Assembly: GCF_030272615.1 (NCBI RefSeq)
Contig: NC_081413.1
Coordinates: 557,841,136-557,905,135, forward strand
Direction: 5' to 3'
From: Cryptomeria japonica
Taxonomy: Eukaryota; Streptophyta; Pinopsida; Cupressales; Cupressaceae
Length of the DNA: 64,000 bases
The translations under genes were made by a program, and so were the position numbers. Position 1 is the first letter of the stretch. The number at the start of each line of letters is the position of its first letter. The notes beneath the pieces were generated by a model, which saw only the letters and a program-made list of their open reading frames with translations, had not been told where the DNA came from and did not search any database. Of the stretch, positions 35,989 through 47,469 are shown one piece after another.

Positions 35989-38900
35989 CTAGAAGATAAA
36001 CAAGTTCAGCATTCCTATGTGTTGAATGTACTTATCATCTTTATACATTAGAATGCCATTGTTTAGTGTCCTCATGTTGCTTTCTATGTGGAAATGATTG
36101 GATAGAATATGGTTAACACAAACTGACAATTCTTTGTCCTGATCCAACTCTGCTACTGCTCGATTATTCTCATCAATGAACTCTTGTTTCCACTATTCGA
36201 ACGATACTAACTCACCATTACTATAAAAAGAGGGCACCCTAGAGGTATTCCCATCATCCAACCTCTGAAGCTCTTTCCTTAATTGAATTGCCAATTCATC
36301 ATGGGACTTCAAGTAAGCCTCGGCTTCAATTTTCTCACCTGGATTAATCAGACTGTTGTCATTCATCATGTCTTCCAATTGAGACCTAAGCCTTTCATGC
36401 TCTTTCAAAGCTCTGACTGTTCCAGTGTATGTTTTCCAATAGATTTTTGCAACCTGCATCATAGTTTTGAACCTATGTTCAATGATCTCTAGAATCAACT
36501 TATCCATCTTTTGTTGTACCTTTTCTACTTGTCAAGATGTCTTTTTGGCCCTGTTCCTCCAATACATAGTGTCTGTCAAGGCATCCATGGCATCTCTTTC
36601 AACACCATATGTCATCCCTATTTGACTGGTACCTGTATCAATCTAAAGCAATCTTGCTTGCAACCTTTGTTTTTCTTTATCGGTTTTCTCATATAGGCTT
36701 TTGTATGTAGAATTTTCTCAGACTAGAAAGTCTATCTGATCTTCGTTCAGTTTAGCAGCATCCAAATTGAGTTTGGCGGTTGTTCTAGGGTCAGTCTTTC
36801 CAACCTGCTGCACCATCAAATATCCAAAAGCTTCTTCTATATCAACCAATATAGGTCTTTTATCTTCGGGATAGATAGCCCACTGTAGAAGAGCCTTCTA
36901 ATCTGGATCATATCCTGATCCTCTAAAGAGTTTATCAATCTCTTTTGGCATCATTTGCCTACTTGGGTCTTGTTTCTTGAGGAATCCATCAAACAACAAG
37001 GCAGAGTTCATGTGCCATCTAGAGTATAATAGCACACCAACTTCCTTAAGCAACTATCTTCCCTTCCTACGTATCATTTCTCTCATCATAACATCCATCT
37101 CCTCTTGTAACTTTTGAAGCCATTGCTCTTCTTCACTATTTCTCATGTGATTCCTAATTTGAGATCCTTTATGTTGATAGAGGAATGCAGTGAATTCCTT
37201 GGAAGCAATGAAGTCACTATCAGCAATGAAATCCTCATGCTCCAAGACTCTGATGTCAGCCACTTCTCGGACATTTAGTTGTCCTATTGTCAAGTCTATC
37301 AGTGTATCCTCTTTATAACTAGGGGGGTAATCCTCTTGAGGAGTGAATGGAACGATGCTAGATGTGGAAGTAGGAGACATATGATCCAAAGGCTCTATAT
37401 TCCTAATAGTATCAATGTAATCCCTAAAAACATGAGGCGGGACTCCCTCAAGTATTTCCAATTCATGCTCCACAAGTTTGTTGGCCAACTCCAAGGGGTC
37501 TTCAATCTTTTGTAGCACATTCTCGTCCATTTTCCTTCTAAAAAGCTTCCATTTATAAGCCTGCATTGCTTTCTCAAACTTTATTCGCTTCAATCTGGCC
37601 TCTTCTCTGCCAATGTTCTTAATGAGGTCATCTGATAGGTAAGATTTATGCTCTCCAACCTTCAGCTTTTGTGATGACCGGGCTATCCTTATGTATCCTT
37701 CAGGATCAAAATTGGTCCCTGGATCCCCCATAGCCATGCCATAATAATCCAATTTTGTTTGTAGCAAGCCATAACTCTTTGAACTTTTCAAAATAAAATC
37801 TGAAAATACTAACAACCCAGGTACAATTGATTGTTTCCCATGGCTTGTCAGATGTTCTGTACTAACTATTGACAGTTGCCTCACAATTTCTAGACAAGCC
37901 ACTCTATTAGGGACTGTAAGTGGTAGTAAGTATGGTCTCCCTCTGAACCCATATACCCTGACTTGTGTGCAGTCTGAAAAACAATACCAATCTCCCCAAT
38001 TGTGTTCAATTGAGGGATCTTCAGCGAAATCTTTTGGTCTTAGGAATCTTTGAACCTCTGGTGCAAGGGCATGATCGCACAAGCATCCCAATACTCTATA
38101 TAATTCATTGACAAAGAACTCCTCAAAATGCCAATATTGATTATTCGCATACCTCTGGTCCCATGAAGAAACCCATAGTTGCACTGGTTTTCTCATCCCA
38201 GCATTGTCATAACCCTTCTGGCCATAACCCTTCAACTTGGCCCACATACAAGAGCATATGCATAAGTAAGGAATAATGTTTTAAATGAACATTGATGACA
38301 CCCCCCTTTAACTTTTCTAACCCATGATTCAATTAACCTCAACCAAATAAGCAGAAAAATCAAAGAACCGGGGGTCCTTAGACTGCAAATCGGTACAAAT
38401 GACATGGCTGCAACATCCATCAAAGGATGGGATTTTATCCCTAGCACTTGGGCAACATAGTAATAGGTATACTTGAAATATGGATGGAAAGAGTTGACAT
38501 CATAGGGAGCTTTGTCATCTTGACCTAGTGGCACTAAGGACCCTGCATTCCTAGGTCTATGTATAGAGAGTCTCCACGTTTTGTAAATGTGCTCTAAGTT
38601 AAAATATTCACTTGTTAACTTCTTGAAGTCAATCTATTCTTCAAATCCCCAATCCAACTTGAACGAAGTGTCAATAACCTCCTTTCTGATTGCAAGAATT
38701 GGCTCACCCATGTAGTTATATATGGTCCTATTTTTAGGGTCATAATTATTTGCCAATGCCTTCATGAGCTCCACATTCACGATTACATTAGCCACAACTA
38801 ACCTTCCTAAGTTCAATTGTCATAAATTGTTGATAGGTTGAGGGGCAACTCTTCTGTTGTACCCATATATGAATAATTCATACCCTCTCAATTCTATCCA

Positions 38901-39104
38901 TATGTCTCCAAGATCCTCAAAACGGTCCTCCACGCCTTCCCCATTAGCTCTAATCTTCTTGGACCTCAAACTAGATAATGGCCATTGGTTAATCAGGTCT
39001 TGGGCCAAAGAATGCCCTTCCCTTTTCTATCTTTTAGGTTTTTCCTCTGCATCGATAGGTTCTTTTCCCTTTTTGGTCTTATAAGTTTTAGATGATGATT
39101 CCAT
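35989..39104 (-). pseudogene. Unknown family X, member 2: about 1,038-codon frame with nine in-frame stops
   Basis: I do not recognise this protein. The frame starts at an ATG (39104) with a basic N-terminus (KTYKTKKGKE) and runs to a TAG at 35989-35991. It is broken by nine in-frame stops (six TAG, three TGA, no TAA: first bases at 39029, 38822, 38636, 37056, 36900, 36720, 36645, 36534 and 36195) and one frameshift near 38245. Regions in order: N-terminal segment with DLGDIWIELRGYELFIYGYN; YNYMGEPILAIRKEVID; a Tyr-rich stretch FHPYFKYTYYYVAQVLGI; a hydrophobic segment near 38330; the block shared with member 1, FLRPKDFAEDPSIEHNWGDW then VYGFRGRPYLLPLTVP; an acidic linker; a segment with VGVLLYSRWHMNSALLF; and a Lys/Glu-rich coiled-coil C-terminus. 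No enzyme motif is visible. Upstream lies a region dense in CGATG words and a 60-bp inverted repeat. Confidence 0.72.
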
Positions 39105-40330
39105 TTGAATTTTAAAAAAGAGGTCTGTGTGCAAACAACTTACTTTGAATTACTGAGCTTTATCTGTGAATTCGTCCAATTCCTGCTTTCAGTTCGTCGC
39201 CTATGAATTCCTTAATGTTGTGTCCTTTGATGTTGATCCACTACTTATAGCATATTTAATCAGTTAGTAATGGCGGTTTGGACAACAGTCACTTGGGCAC
39301 ACGTTTGAATTTAATGGCGATGTGACCTTCCATGGGATTTGTTTCTAATTTTTGTGGCAATCAATAATAATTTCGATGAGGATATGTCTTTCGATCATTT
39401 GTTTCTTTAGTCCATCAATCTATTTGTTTCTATCAACAATACTTTTGTTTCGAATATTACTTCGATCAAATATTTTTTCCCTTCATCGAAATACTATATT
39501 CGGTCAGTATGGCTGTGTCCTCATTGAAACATATCTGATATCCATTAGGCCTTATGTCAAAGAAACCTTGGGCTTCAGTGTGCTCCTTTATTTTTCCATC
39601 GAAATACTTCTTTCATTGATATCACTATGCCCCGTCGATGAATGAGTCTATTATCTCACCGATAAAGTTACATCGGCAAAACCACGCATATCAAGAACAT
39701 GCCTTTTAACCTCCTCGAAACCTATTTCCTCATTGATATCTTTTATTGATATAGCTTCCTTTTGTCGGATCTATATTATTCTTTCGATGAAAACGCTCCT
39801 TTCAGTGGGTCCTTTTTATGTTGCACCGATAATATTATTTCCTTGAGAACTTTTCCCATCGATGAAGACCCTCTCTGCTTTCTTTGATATCTTTTGTTGA
39901 TGAAGTTATTATCTTCGGTGAGTCCTTTCTGGAATTCATCGGCGTTTCCTTCCTTCGATGGCTCTTTTATATTGATGAGACATTGCTGGGTCTCATCGAT
40001 TCAAATTCAAAAGGTATCGATGAGACCCAGCAATGTCTCATCGATATAAAAGAGCCATCGAAGGAAGGAAACGCCGACATCGATAATAATAATTATTTTT
40101 TGATAAAAATTATCATCGTCGGAGTTACGACGACTACCAAGCTTTCGACCGACGATGTAATCAATGAACATATAGCATCGGCAAAGTCCATTGGATTGTC
40201 ATATTTCCAACAGGTATGGCATTGTTGACCAATCCGATGCTGAGTTTTTGACGGTTGATTTTGTCGGCACTCCGACAAAAATTCATCGCAAATCTAACAA
40301 ACGGCCATCAGAAATCAACTCTGAATGTAC
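39105..40330. promoter_or_regulatory. Upstream region of family X member 2, dense in CGATG/CATCG words
   Basis: About 39340-40290 holds more than twenty short words of the form TCGATG, CATCGA, CATCGG or CCGAT, in both orientations and at intervals of roughly 20-50 bases, in DNA that is otherwise CpG-poor. It also holds the 60-bp inverted repeat and a small one at about 40259-40281 (TTTTGTCGG-4 bases-CCGACAAAA). It could be subterminal repeats of a transposon or a promoter region. The role is not shown. Confidence 0.4.
39941..40075. repeat. 60-bp near-perfect inverted repeat with 15-bp loop
   Basis: Arms 39941-40000 and 40016-40075 are reverse complements with one mismatch (ATATTGATG against ATATCGATG), separated by 15 bases. 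Each arm ends in a smaller palindrome (GATGAGAC-8 bases-GTCTCATC). The left arm also occurs alone at 28694-28754 beside family X member 1. As RNA it would form a long hairpin; as DNA it could be two transposon ends joined head to head. Confidence 0.95.
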
Positions 40331-40850
40331 TAGTGATAAGGTTACTATTTTAAGTAAGTTTTCATTTAAGCGCGGGTTGGACTAAAAGTTTCTCAAAGCT
40401 TCAAATTCTCTAGATAAGCATGTTGGTAAATTTTTGTTGCAAGATCATACCTAGATTTGGAGATTTTAAAGTTTCAAACAGATTGTCAATCAAACACTCA
40501 GTTCAAATATTATTGCCCCAAAAGTTGGGTCTCCTAAAATAGAAAATATAAAAAATGCGTTGGACACATAAATGAGCTACAAAAAGGAGGTACACATTTT
40601 GATGTGTGTTTTGGAACATCACAGGGCATCTAGGATTGGAGATAAGATGGTTTCCACTTTATTGGATGGTTTTAGCCCATGGTTTTGTAATATCTTTTGA
40701 TGGTTACATGTACTGTATTTTCTATATATGAGGTGTGTGAGATGGAGGGTTCGTGTAAGAGTCTTATAGATATTGAGTTACCTTTGAATCTCTAGTTGGT
40801 GATACTTTTGTGAAAAACTTGTTCTGCAAGTATATTGTAATATATTATTG
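40331..40850. other. Spacer, no gene seen
   Basis: No recognisable coding content or repeat structure. Confidence 0.5.
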
Positions 40851-40879
40851 ATTTCAAGCAATAAGGAAAGTGTGGGTGA

Positions 40880-40973
40880 ACAAGAGAGAGATATAGAGAG
40901 AGATATAAAAAGGGAGAAAGATATATATAAATAGATAGGGATGGGGAGAGAGGGAGAGAGGATAGAGAAGAAG

Positions 40974-41036
<63 letters not shown>

Positions 41037-41040
41037 ATAT
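40880..41040. repeat. (AT)n / (GA)n microsatellite
   Basis: GAGAGA- and ATAG-rich sequence culminates in (AT)13 (about 40974-41000) followed directly by (AG)16 to about 41032. Apparent open frames on the minus strand here are runs of Ser-Leu and Tyr-Ile from the repeat. Confidence 0.95.
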
Positions 41041-42183
41041 ATCGACAGGGAATAGAGATAGAGAAGGAGATAATATTCAAATGACATGCTACCCTAAGCA
41101 TAACTCCTTAAGGACACATGTTATCCTTAAATTATTAAAATGCCTAATCAAAAGTTAGTTTCTCTTTCTCTCTCTCTTGATCTAGACTTTTAATTTAGAT
41201 TTAAATTTAAATTTTATTTTATTATATAAATAAAAATAAAAATTCAAATATAATAATTTCACAATAAATAAAATTTTAATAAAACAAAAATTATAGATTA
41301 AATAAATATAATCTTTTCATTATTATTTTTAATTGCATTAGAATACATAAATACTTAAAATAAAATATGAACTTAATGAATATTAATTCTTAATAGAAGA
41401 ATAAGGAGAAAAATAATTAGAGTAAATTAAAAATAAGATAGAATATCCTAACAAAAGAAGATAATATTGTAGATGTCTAAATTTAATTAAAGTAATATTT
41501 AATTAATTTAAGCCTCTCCATATAATTATTAATTTAATTTTGTGAGTTCCTTTCTTCTTAAAATTAATTAAATCAAATTTCATTAATTTTATCACTATAG
41601 TTAATTGATTATTCCTCATTCTTCTAAATTCATCTCAATCATTATTTCTTCTAAATCTCTATTAGTTAATTAATTTCAATTAATTGAGCTAATCATGTGA
41701 TTCCTACAAATCACCCTTTCTAATCCTATCATCTAGCCTAATTAATTCTTCCTTAATCATGCTTATCATTATTTTCTATTTTATATTCCTCCACTCATTT
41801 TCTCTCTTCATGTCACATCCTCCTAATTTTTCCACTTATTCTAATCACTCATTATGACACCTAATCAATCTCCTTAATTATTTGCACATCCCTAATCACC
41901 TTGATTAGGGATGAGTCAACTCTTTGCCATAAATGACTTTCCCATCTCATACTCCAATCTTAAATGCTACCCACTTTCATCCTTTCAAAGAAATTCAAAT
42001 TCTTTAAATCTCCCTATGCATCCTCTTCCCAAATAATTTTAATTCTTTTTCTTATTTAGTAGTCTCACAAATCCCCTTATTTTGGGATTTTTAGTTCCTC
42101 TCCCCTTTCTCCAAGGAATTTTTAATTCTTTTTCTCTTCCCAATGTACTTGGGAACTCTTCCCCATGTACCTTGTGAGGTGTG
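41041..42183. other. AT-rich spacer, no gene seen
   Basis: TAATTAATT-type sequence followed by T/C-rich sequence. No coding content recognised. Confidence 0.5.
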
Positions 42184-42192
42184 GATAAGAAA

Positions 42193-42355
42193 GGACGCGT
42201 CTATTCTAGCTCCAAAATGACAGTATGGATTGACTAACACGTGTGTTAGTCACGCGTTTTACACCATCGATTTTGCAATAAAAGGCTGCGATTGACTAAC
42301 ACATCGCTAACACATTGTACAAAAGGTCTGTTTTGGAGCCATAATAGCCGCGACC
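42193..42355 (+). mobile_element. MULE-type miniature inverted-repeat element, copy A
   Basis: 163 bp flanked by a perfect 9-bp target duplication, GATAAGAAA (42184-42192 and 42356-42364). Ends are imperfect inverted repeats of about 25 bp: GGACGCGTCTATTCTAGCTC at the left and, read inward from the right, GGTCGCGGCTATTATGGCTC. The interior has ATTGACTAACAC words in palindromic arrangement. Mutator-like elements make 8-11-bp, usually 9-bp, duplications, so this is assigned to that class. A second copy lies in opposite orientation at 45748-45909. Confidence 0.92.
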
Positions 42356-42521
42356 GATAAGAAATGCCTTTATGGCATAGCTCTTGGTTCTCACATCTTA
42401 TCCTCTCAATCCTCTCCCACTCTTTCTTTCAATCTTAACCCTTAATTCCAAATCAATCTTGGCCCTTCATTTGGACCTCCTCCAATCTATAAATTGGAGT
42501 CTCTTCTCCTCACAAATCATT

Positions 42522-42647
42522 CACTTCCATCATATTCTTATGTTGTCCATTTGATCCCATATCCACTTCCATCATATTCTTATGTTGTCCATTTGAACCC
42601 ATATCCACTTCCATCGCATTCTTATGTTATCCATTTGATCCCTTAAT
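42522..42647. repeat. 42-bp tandem repeat, three units
   Basis: Units starting CACTTCCATC and containing TTATGTTGTCCATTTG lie at 42522, 42564 and 42606 with few differences. Confidence 0.9.
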
Positions 42648-42722
42648 CCAACTTTCAAGTAATTTCATGATGTCCATTTGCAATCCAAATCCATCCATCG
42701 CACCCTCATAATGCCAAAATCA

Positions 42723-43433
42723 TGTCATAGCAAATCTCTCATCCATTACTCTTAGTCAATATCCCTCATCCAATCTTGTTGTGTAGTGGAGAGCCATCCA
42801 CAATCCCTCATCTCAAATCAAGTCGAACACTTGGACGCACTTCGACTTCATCAAGCTCAATCAGAGGAAGGAGCACAAAATTTAGGTATAATAGCGTTGT
42901 TTGTGTTTATTTGAATGTTTTTTATGTTTTCTCATGATTTGTGCAACTAACCATTAGCTTAGATTTTAGGACTCAAGTTATTGTAAACCAACTTAAAACT
43001 CAAGGGAAAATTATAAAGAAAACAAAAAATTGTAGGAAATGTTTTGAGACCTCTTCCTTCTAAATTCTATCTAGTGGTGATAACTATTGAAGAAAGTAAA
43101 GATCTAACCACATTCAAAGTAAGAGGAGTTTCTGCAATGTTCTATGAAAAGCCATGTGCAATCTTTCCAATCTACTCAATATAATGTCATAGAAAATCTC
43201 TCATCCATTACTCTTAGTTAATATCCCTCATCCAATCTTCTTGTGTAGTGGAGAGAAATCCACAATCCCTTATCTAAAATCAAGTCGAGCACTTGGAGGC
43301 ACTTCCACTTCATCTATCTCAATCAGACGAAGGAGCACAAAATTTAGGTATAATGGTGTTGTTTGTGTTGAGTTGAATGTTTTTTATGTTTTCTCATGAT
43401 TTGTGCAACTAACCATTAGCTTAGATTTTAGAC
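42723..43433. repeat. Direct duplication of about 245 bp, offset 463 bp
   Basis: Sequence at 42723-42970 (ATGTCATAGCAAATCTCTC to TTAGCTTAGATTTTAG) recurs at about 43186-43433 with roughly ten per cent differences. The 215 bases between the two copies appear once. It may be part of an old LTR or a local duplication. Confidence 0.8.
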
Positions 43434-45738
43434 TTCTTCAAATATATTCTTATCAAAAGAAAATAGTAATAAAAGATAGATTTTAGTTAAAAATATAATC
43501 TTTCTACAATAAGACAAAGAATTTTGAATTAAATTAATATTAATGTTTTAATTGTTATTTGTAATTTCATTAAAAGACATAAATAATTAAAATAAATTTT
43601 AAACTTAATGAAAAATTAATCTTAAAAAAAAAAGAATAATTAGAATAAAGCTAATTATTTTTGTAATGATTTTCCTTTTTGAACTTAATAAAAAAAGATA
43701 GAATATTCTAATAATATGAAAAAATATTCTTATCAAAAGAAGATAATAATAAAAGGTAAACTTTTTCTTATATGCACATTATTTTTCTAATTAATAATAT
43801 TAAAATACATAATTTTTAATATTTAGTCATATAAGATTTTATTTTTAAATTAATATAAATTTAAGTATATGGTTAACATTAATTCTATCATCCTGCATCC
43901 TTCTCAACTCTCAACCATTGATTCCAAAAAGAGATCGCCCATTTCAAATAAAGAATGCCACCAACATAAATATGCTTGTCATCTTTCTCATGTGGATTTT
44001 TTCCCAAAATATTATTTCCAAATAGCTTTGTTGTCATCCTATGATATTATTGTTTTTTTTATATTTATATTAAATGTGTAATTATATAATATTATACATT
44101 GCAAGTACCTATAAAAATTCTTAAAAATTTGATTTCACCTTGTATTTGAAACAAAGAGGTACAATGTTCTTCAATATATTCATCCTTACCATTTTTATTG
44201 GACATGTGATCAAATTACACTACATTATCAAGTTTTTGAATTAGGGTATCAAGAGTGAAATTAGGGATGTTATTTGGTGGGAGCGTGACAAATAACAAGT
44301 GGATTATATAGAGAGTGAAGAATGTGGGAAGCGGATAAAAAGTGGTAGTAATAATGGAAGGAAAAGATAAATTCATGAATTTAGTAGGATTGTATAAAAA
44401 CATGATAGTAGTAGGTGAATGCAATGGCTTGAACTATATATCTTGATTTATTTAATTTCACATTGATCAAAAGCATAAAAACCTTTGCATTTTTTGAAAA
44501 TCAAGATCTTAACAAAGGTATTGCAATACTAAAGTAACCAACTTTGGTCATGTGATAGTTATTAGTCCCTTTTAATATGAATTTCACCACCTTTGGTTAG
44601 TACAACACCTCATTAACGTCTTAAACGTAATTCAATAATGTAAAAGCACATTCAAATAATAACATATAACTTTTAAACATTCAATACATAAATATAAGAT
44701 TAAACCATACACTTCAATGATAAAATTAGTAGAAAAAGAAGGATATATATATAACATTGTAAATTTTTTTAACCTACGAGCATCCAAAATGACATTCCTT
44801 TCAATTTTAAGATCTACATTGAAATTTTTCACAAATTGAAATTCTAGAAACCATCACAAAAACTAAAAATATTTACAAATTATTCAGCACTACAATAATC
44901 CCTAATCCCTAGATAAAAGTGCTTGCATCGATAGAATATTTTTTATAATAAAAAATTCTATCAAAATATTTATATTCATTGAATAGAAAGATGAATATAT
45001 GTTCAATCTAAAGATAAATGTATTTGATTTCATAAATTGGTAACCTTCTTCACTACTCAACACCTCCTTAAATAGACTTTTGAGGGAATATGATTTTTTC
45101 CCTTTTCACTCTAATACTTAATTTTAAAAGTGTTTAGGAATGCTCTTTAAGTAAACACTAATTTTTGCCTTAATTCATAATGCCATTTTATAAGTTTTTA
45201 ATAATAAAACATAAGTTGTCTTTTATAAATGTAACATAAAGTTACTATTTAGATTCCTTAAGTTAAATTAGTAAATTATTTCTCTTACATTACCACTAAT
45301 AGCCTACAAGAAATACAATAATAAGGAAAGTCTATTGTGATAACTTATAATTGAAAAAAGGGACATGAAAATCCACCCTTCCCAAAAATGATTCTCCTAA
45401 AAAAATGCCGAGTCACTTTCCAACTCATTTTGATTGAGCCTCTCTACAATACCAAGATTCCAAATCATCAGTGGGAATGCTATGAATTTCTTTTGTGATG
45501 TAGTACATTCCTTTAACTACATAATCATTATATAAATTTGTATTTCTTATTTCTAAATTACTTTGCTAGTTGATCTATAATCCCCTACAAATATTTATTA
45601 GTTGTGCCCAATTTTTGATCTTGCGACCTCTAACTTTCCTAGAAACTTAGTTGATTTAGTTGTCTTTAAAACTCTTCCTAAAAACTCTACTTTATTTAAA
45701 ATATGATTAAATTAGGAACTGATGCTTTTGAAGCATTG
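43434..45738. other. AT-rich spacer, no gene seen
   Basis: Long A/T-rich sequence with no recognisable coding region. Short open frames on both strands lack conserved motifs. Confidence 0.5.
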
Positions 45739-45747
45739 GTTGATTTC

Positions 45748-45909
45748 GGCTGAAGCTATTTTGGCTCCTAAACAAACCGTCAGTACAAAGTGATAGCGAC
45801 GTGTTAGTCAATCGTAGCCATTTATTGCAAAATCGACGGTGTAAAATGTGCGACTAACACGATGTTAGTCAATCCGTATTGCCATTTTAAAGCCAGAATA
45901 GACGCGTCC
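45748..45909 (-). mobile_element. MULE-type miniature inverted-repeat element, copy B
   Basis: 162 bp flanked by a perfect 9-bp target duplication, GTTGATTTC (45739-45747 and 45910-45918). Its reverse complement aligns with copy A along its length, including GGATTGACTAACA and TCGATTTTGCAATAAA. Because the two copies have different target duplications they are separate insertions, not the terminal repeats of one 3.7-kb element. Confidence 0.92.
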
Positions 45910-45918
45910 GTTGATTTC

Positions 45919-46796
45919 ACTCTAGTGGTAGCCCAATGGAAGGCCTTAGGAAATTATTGTGACCCCAATCCGTCTCTGTCCACCCACCAAAAATTTCAAA
46001 AACCTACCTTTCTAATGTTGAATAATAGCCATGACAGTGAATTGTTTGATGAGAAAACGAAATGTTAGAATCCAATGCTAAAATCAAATCCCGTTCTTCG
46101 CAGAATTCAGTTTTCTCCCCATGTGAAACGATTGACCCAAAACTTAAAATTGATGAAGATCCAGTGCAGATTGCTCAAATTTCCTATCCATTTTCTTTGG
46201 CGTGCGAGGAACACTCATTTCCAGCGTAGAATTTGCTATGCAATAGACTTTTTGACAATTGCACATGGTTTTGAATCTTTTATTTTGAAAGAGATGTCGA
46301 GCAAAGATAAGAATCTTTTATTTTGAAAGAGATGGTTTTGAATCTTTTATTTTGAAAGTGGTGAAGGGAGGCCATAAAAATGCAAAACCATCACGTCATC
46401 CTTTGGCAATGTTGACAATCCATTTGATGGAGATACAACATCAAGAGTTGTATCAAATACTAAGTAAGAAGGGTATCACTTAGGGGAAGATTGTAATGAG
46501 TTCATTAATGTAGATGCCAATGTCACAAAGTATATTCCAATGTCACAAAGTATATTCTAAGAGATGCTTAGGATATCTAAAATGAGTTAATTAATTTGAA
46601 CGACAATGTCAAGATGTTGTTTAAGTGCATGAGGGGGGAATTTATTTTTTAAACAAATAAAAAAGGAGGCGCTAGTGGGATATGACAAGGAATTTTAAAC
46701 TTGATTTTGTGTCAAAATACCCATGTTCAATGATCCAATGGAGAATGAAAACAAAGATAAACCTCTAATAGAATGCAAGTATAAGATTTGTAGTTG
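45919..46796. other. Spacer with short local repeats, no gene recognised
   Basis: Around 46262-46358 the phrase GAATCTTTTATTTTGAAAG occurs three times, and at about 46517-46558 a phrase ATGTCACAAAGTATATTC is doubled. Open frames at 45862-46326 have no recognised domain, and one overlaps the miniature element. Confidence 0.5.
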
Positions 46797-46801
46797 GAAA
46801 T

Positions 46802-47347
46802 TGTTAGATTCTACAAGAAGCGAGAACTGGGCCAGGATCTGATGTCGGTCGTAGATCACATGCAAATCCAAACAACAAATGATTGATGATCAAAATAGCC
46901 AAATGAAGATAAATCTGATATGAGAGAAAAAATAGAGACAAAATAGAATTTTGGAGAAGACTCTCACCGAGCAATCATTGAACTAGTGAAGGTGAGAGTA
47001 TAATGCTTATTATATATAAAAATAAAATAATACACTTCCAAGGGGTGCATTAACTCCTATTCCCCATAAAAAGTAGAAGGTTTTACCTTCTTGGTAAATG
47101 CCAGGACATGTGGCATAACATCCTTACATGAAGGCGGGAAAGGAGTTGAGAAAGTTGGCACATAAGGCCAAAAGAGGGTGTGTAACTCAAATACCCATGT
47201 GAGGTGGAGAGTTACACATGTAGCTGAAGTATTTTGCCACGTGTCCTCATATTAACCACTCCTAATAACCTAAGCAAGCTTAATAAAATATGTGTAGGAA
47301 AAATAAATAATCCCTAACATAAGGAAAATAAAAACCCTACACTAACA
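46802..47347 (-). repeat. Copia 3' LTR
   Basis: It runs TGTTAGATTCTAC to CCTACACTAACA, 546 bp, with the inverse tips TGTTAG/CTAACA intact. It lacks an 83-bp segment present in the 5' LTR; a single AAAAGAGGGTG is left at the junction. Confidence 0.92.
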
Positions 47348-47360
47348 CCCCCCCTTAAGC
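47348..47360 (-). other. Copia polypurine tract
   Basis: On the minus strand it reads AAGGGGGGG directly before the 3' LTR, the place where plus-strand DNA synthesis is primed in LTR elements. Confidence 0.8.
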
Positions 47361-47469
47361 ATAGCTTAGGTGGGTGAAAAGATGGGTCCCGACGAATGAG
47401 GCCATGTTAGGTACCCATGTACATAGATATCCCCCCCCCCCCTTAAATAGAGAGAGAAAGAATGAAGGA

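Noticed and set aside
39884-40228. Plus-strand 114-codon open frame
   Set aside because: It runs through the 60-bp inverted repeat and has no conserved motif; it is open by chance.
40778-41101. Minus-strand open frames rich in Ser-Leu and Tyr-Ile
   Set aside because: They are translations of the (AT)n/(AG)n microsatellite.
42193-45909. A single 3.7-kb transposon with 163-bp terminal inverted repeats
   Set aside because: Each inverted copy has its own complete ends and its own, different, 9-bp target duplication, so they are two separate miniature elements.
47430-47442. C-run as a second polypurine tract
   Set aside because: It lies about 85 bp from the LTR edge; the tract that abuts the LTR (47348-47360) is the expected one.
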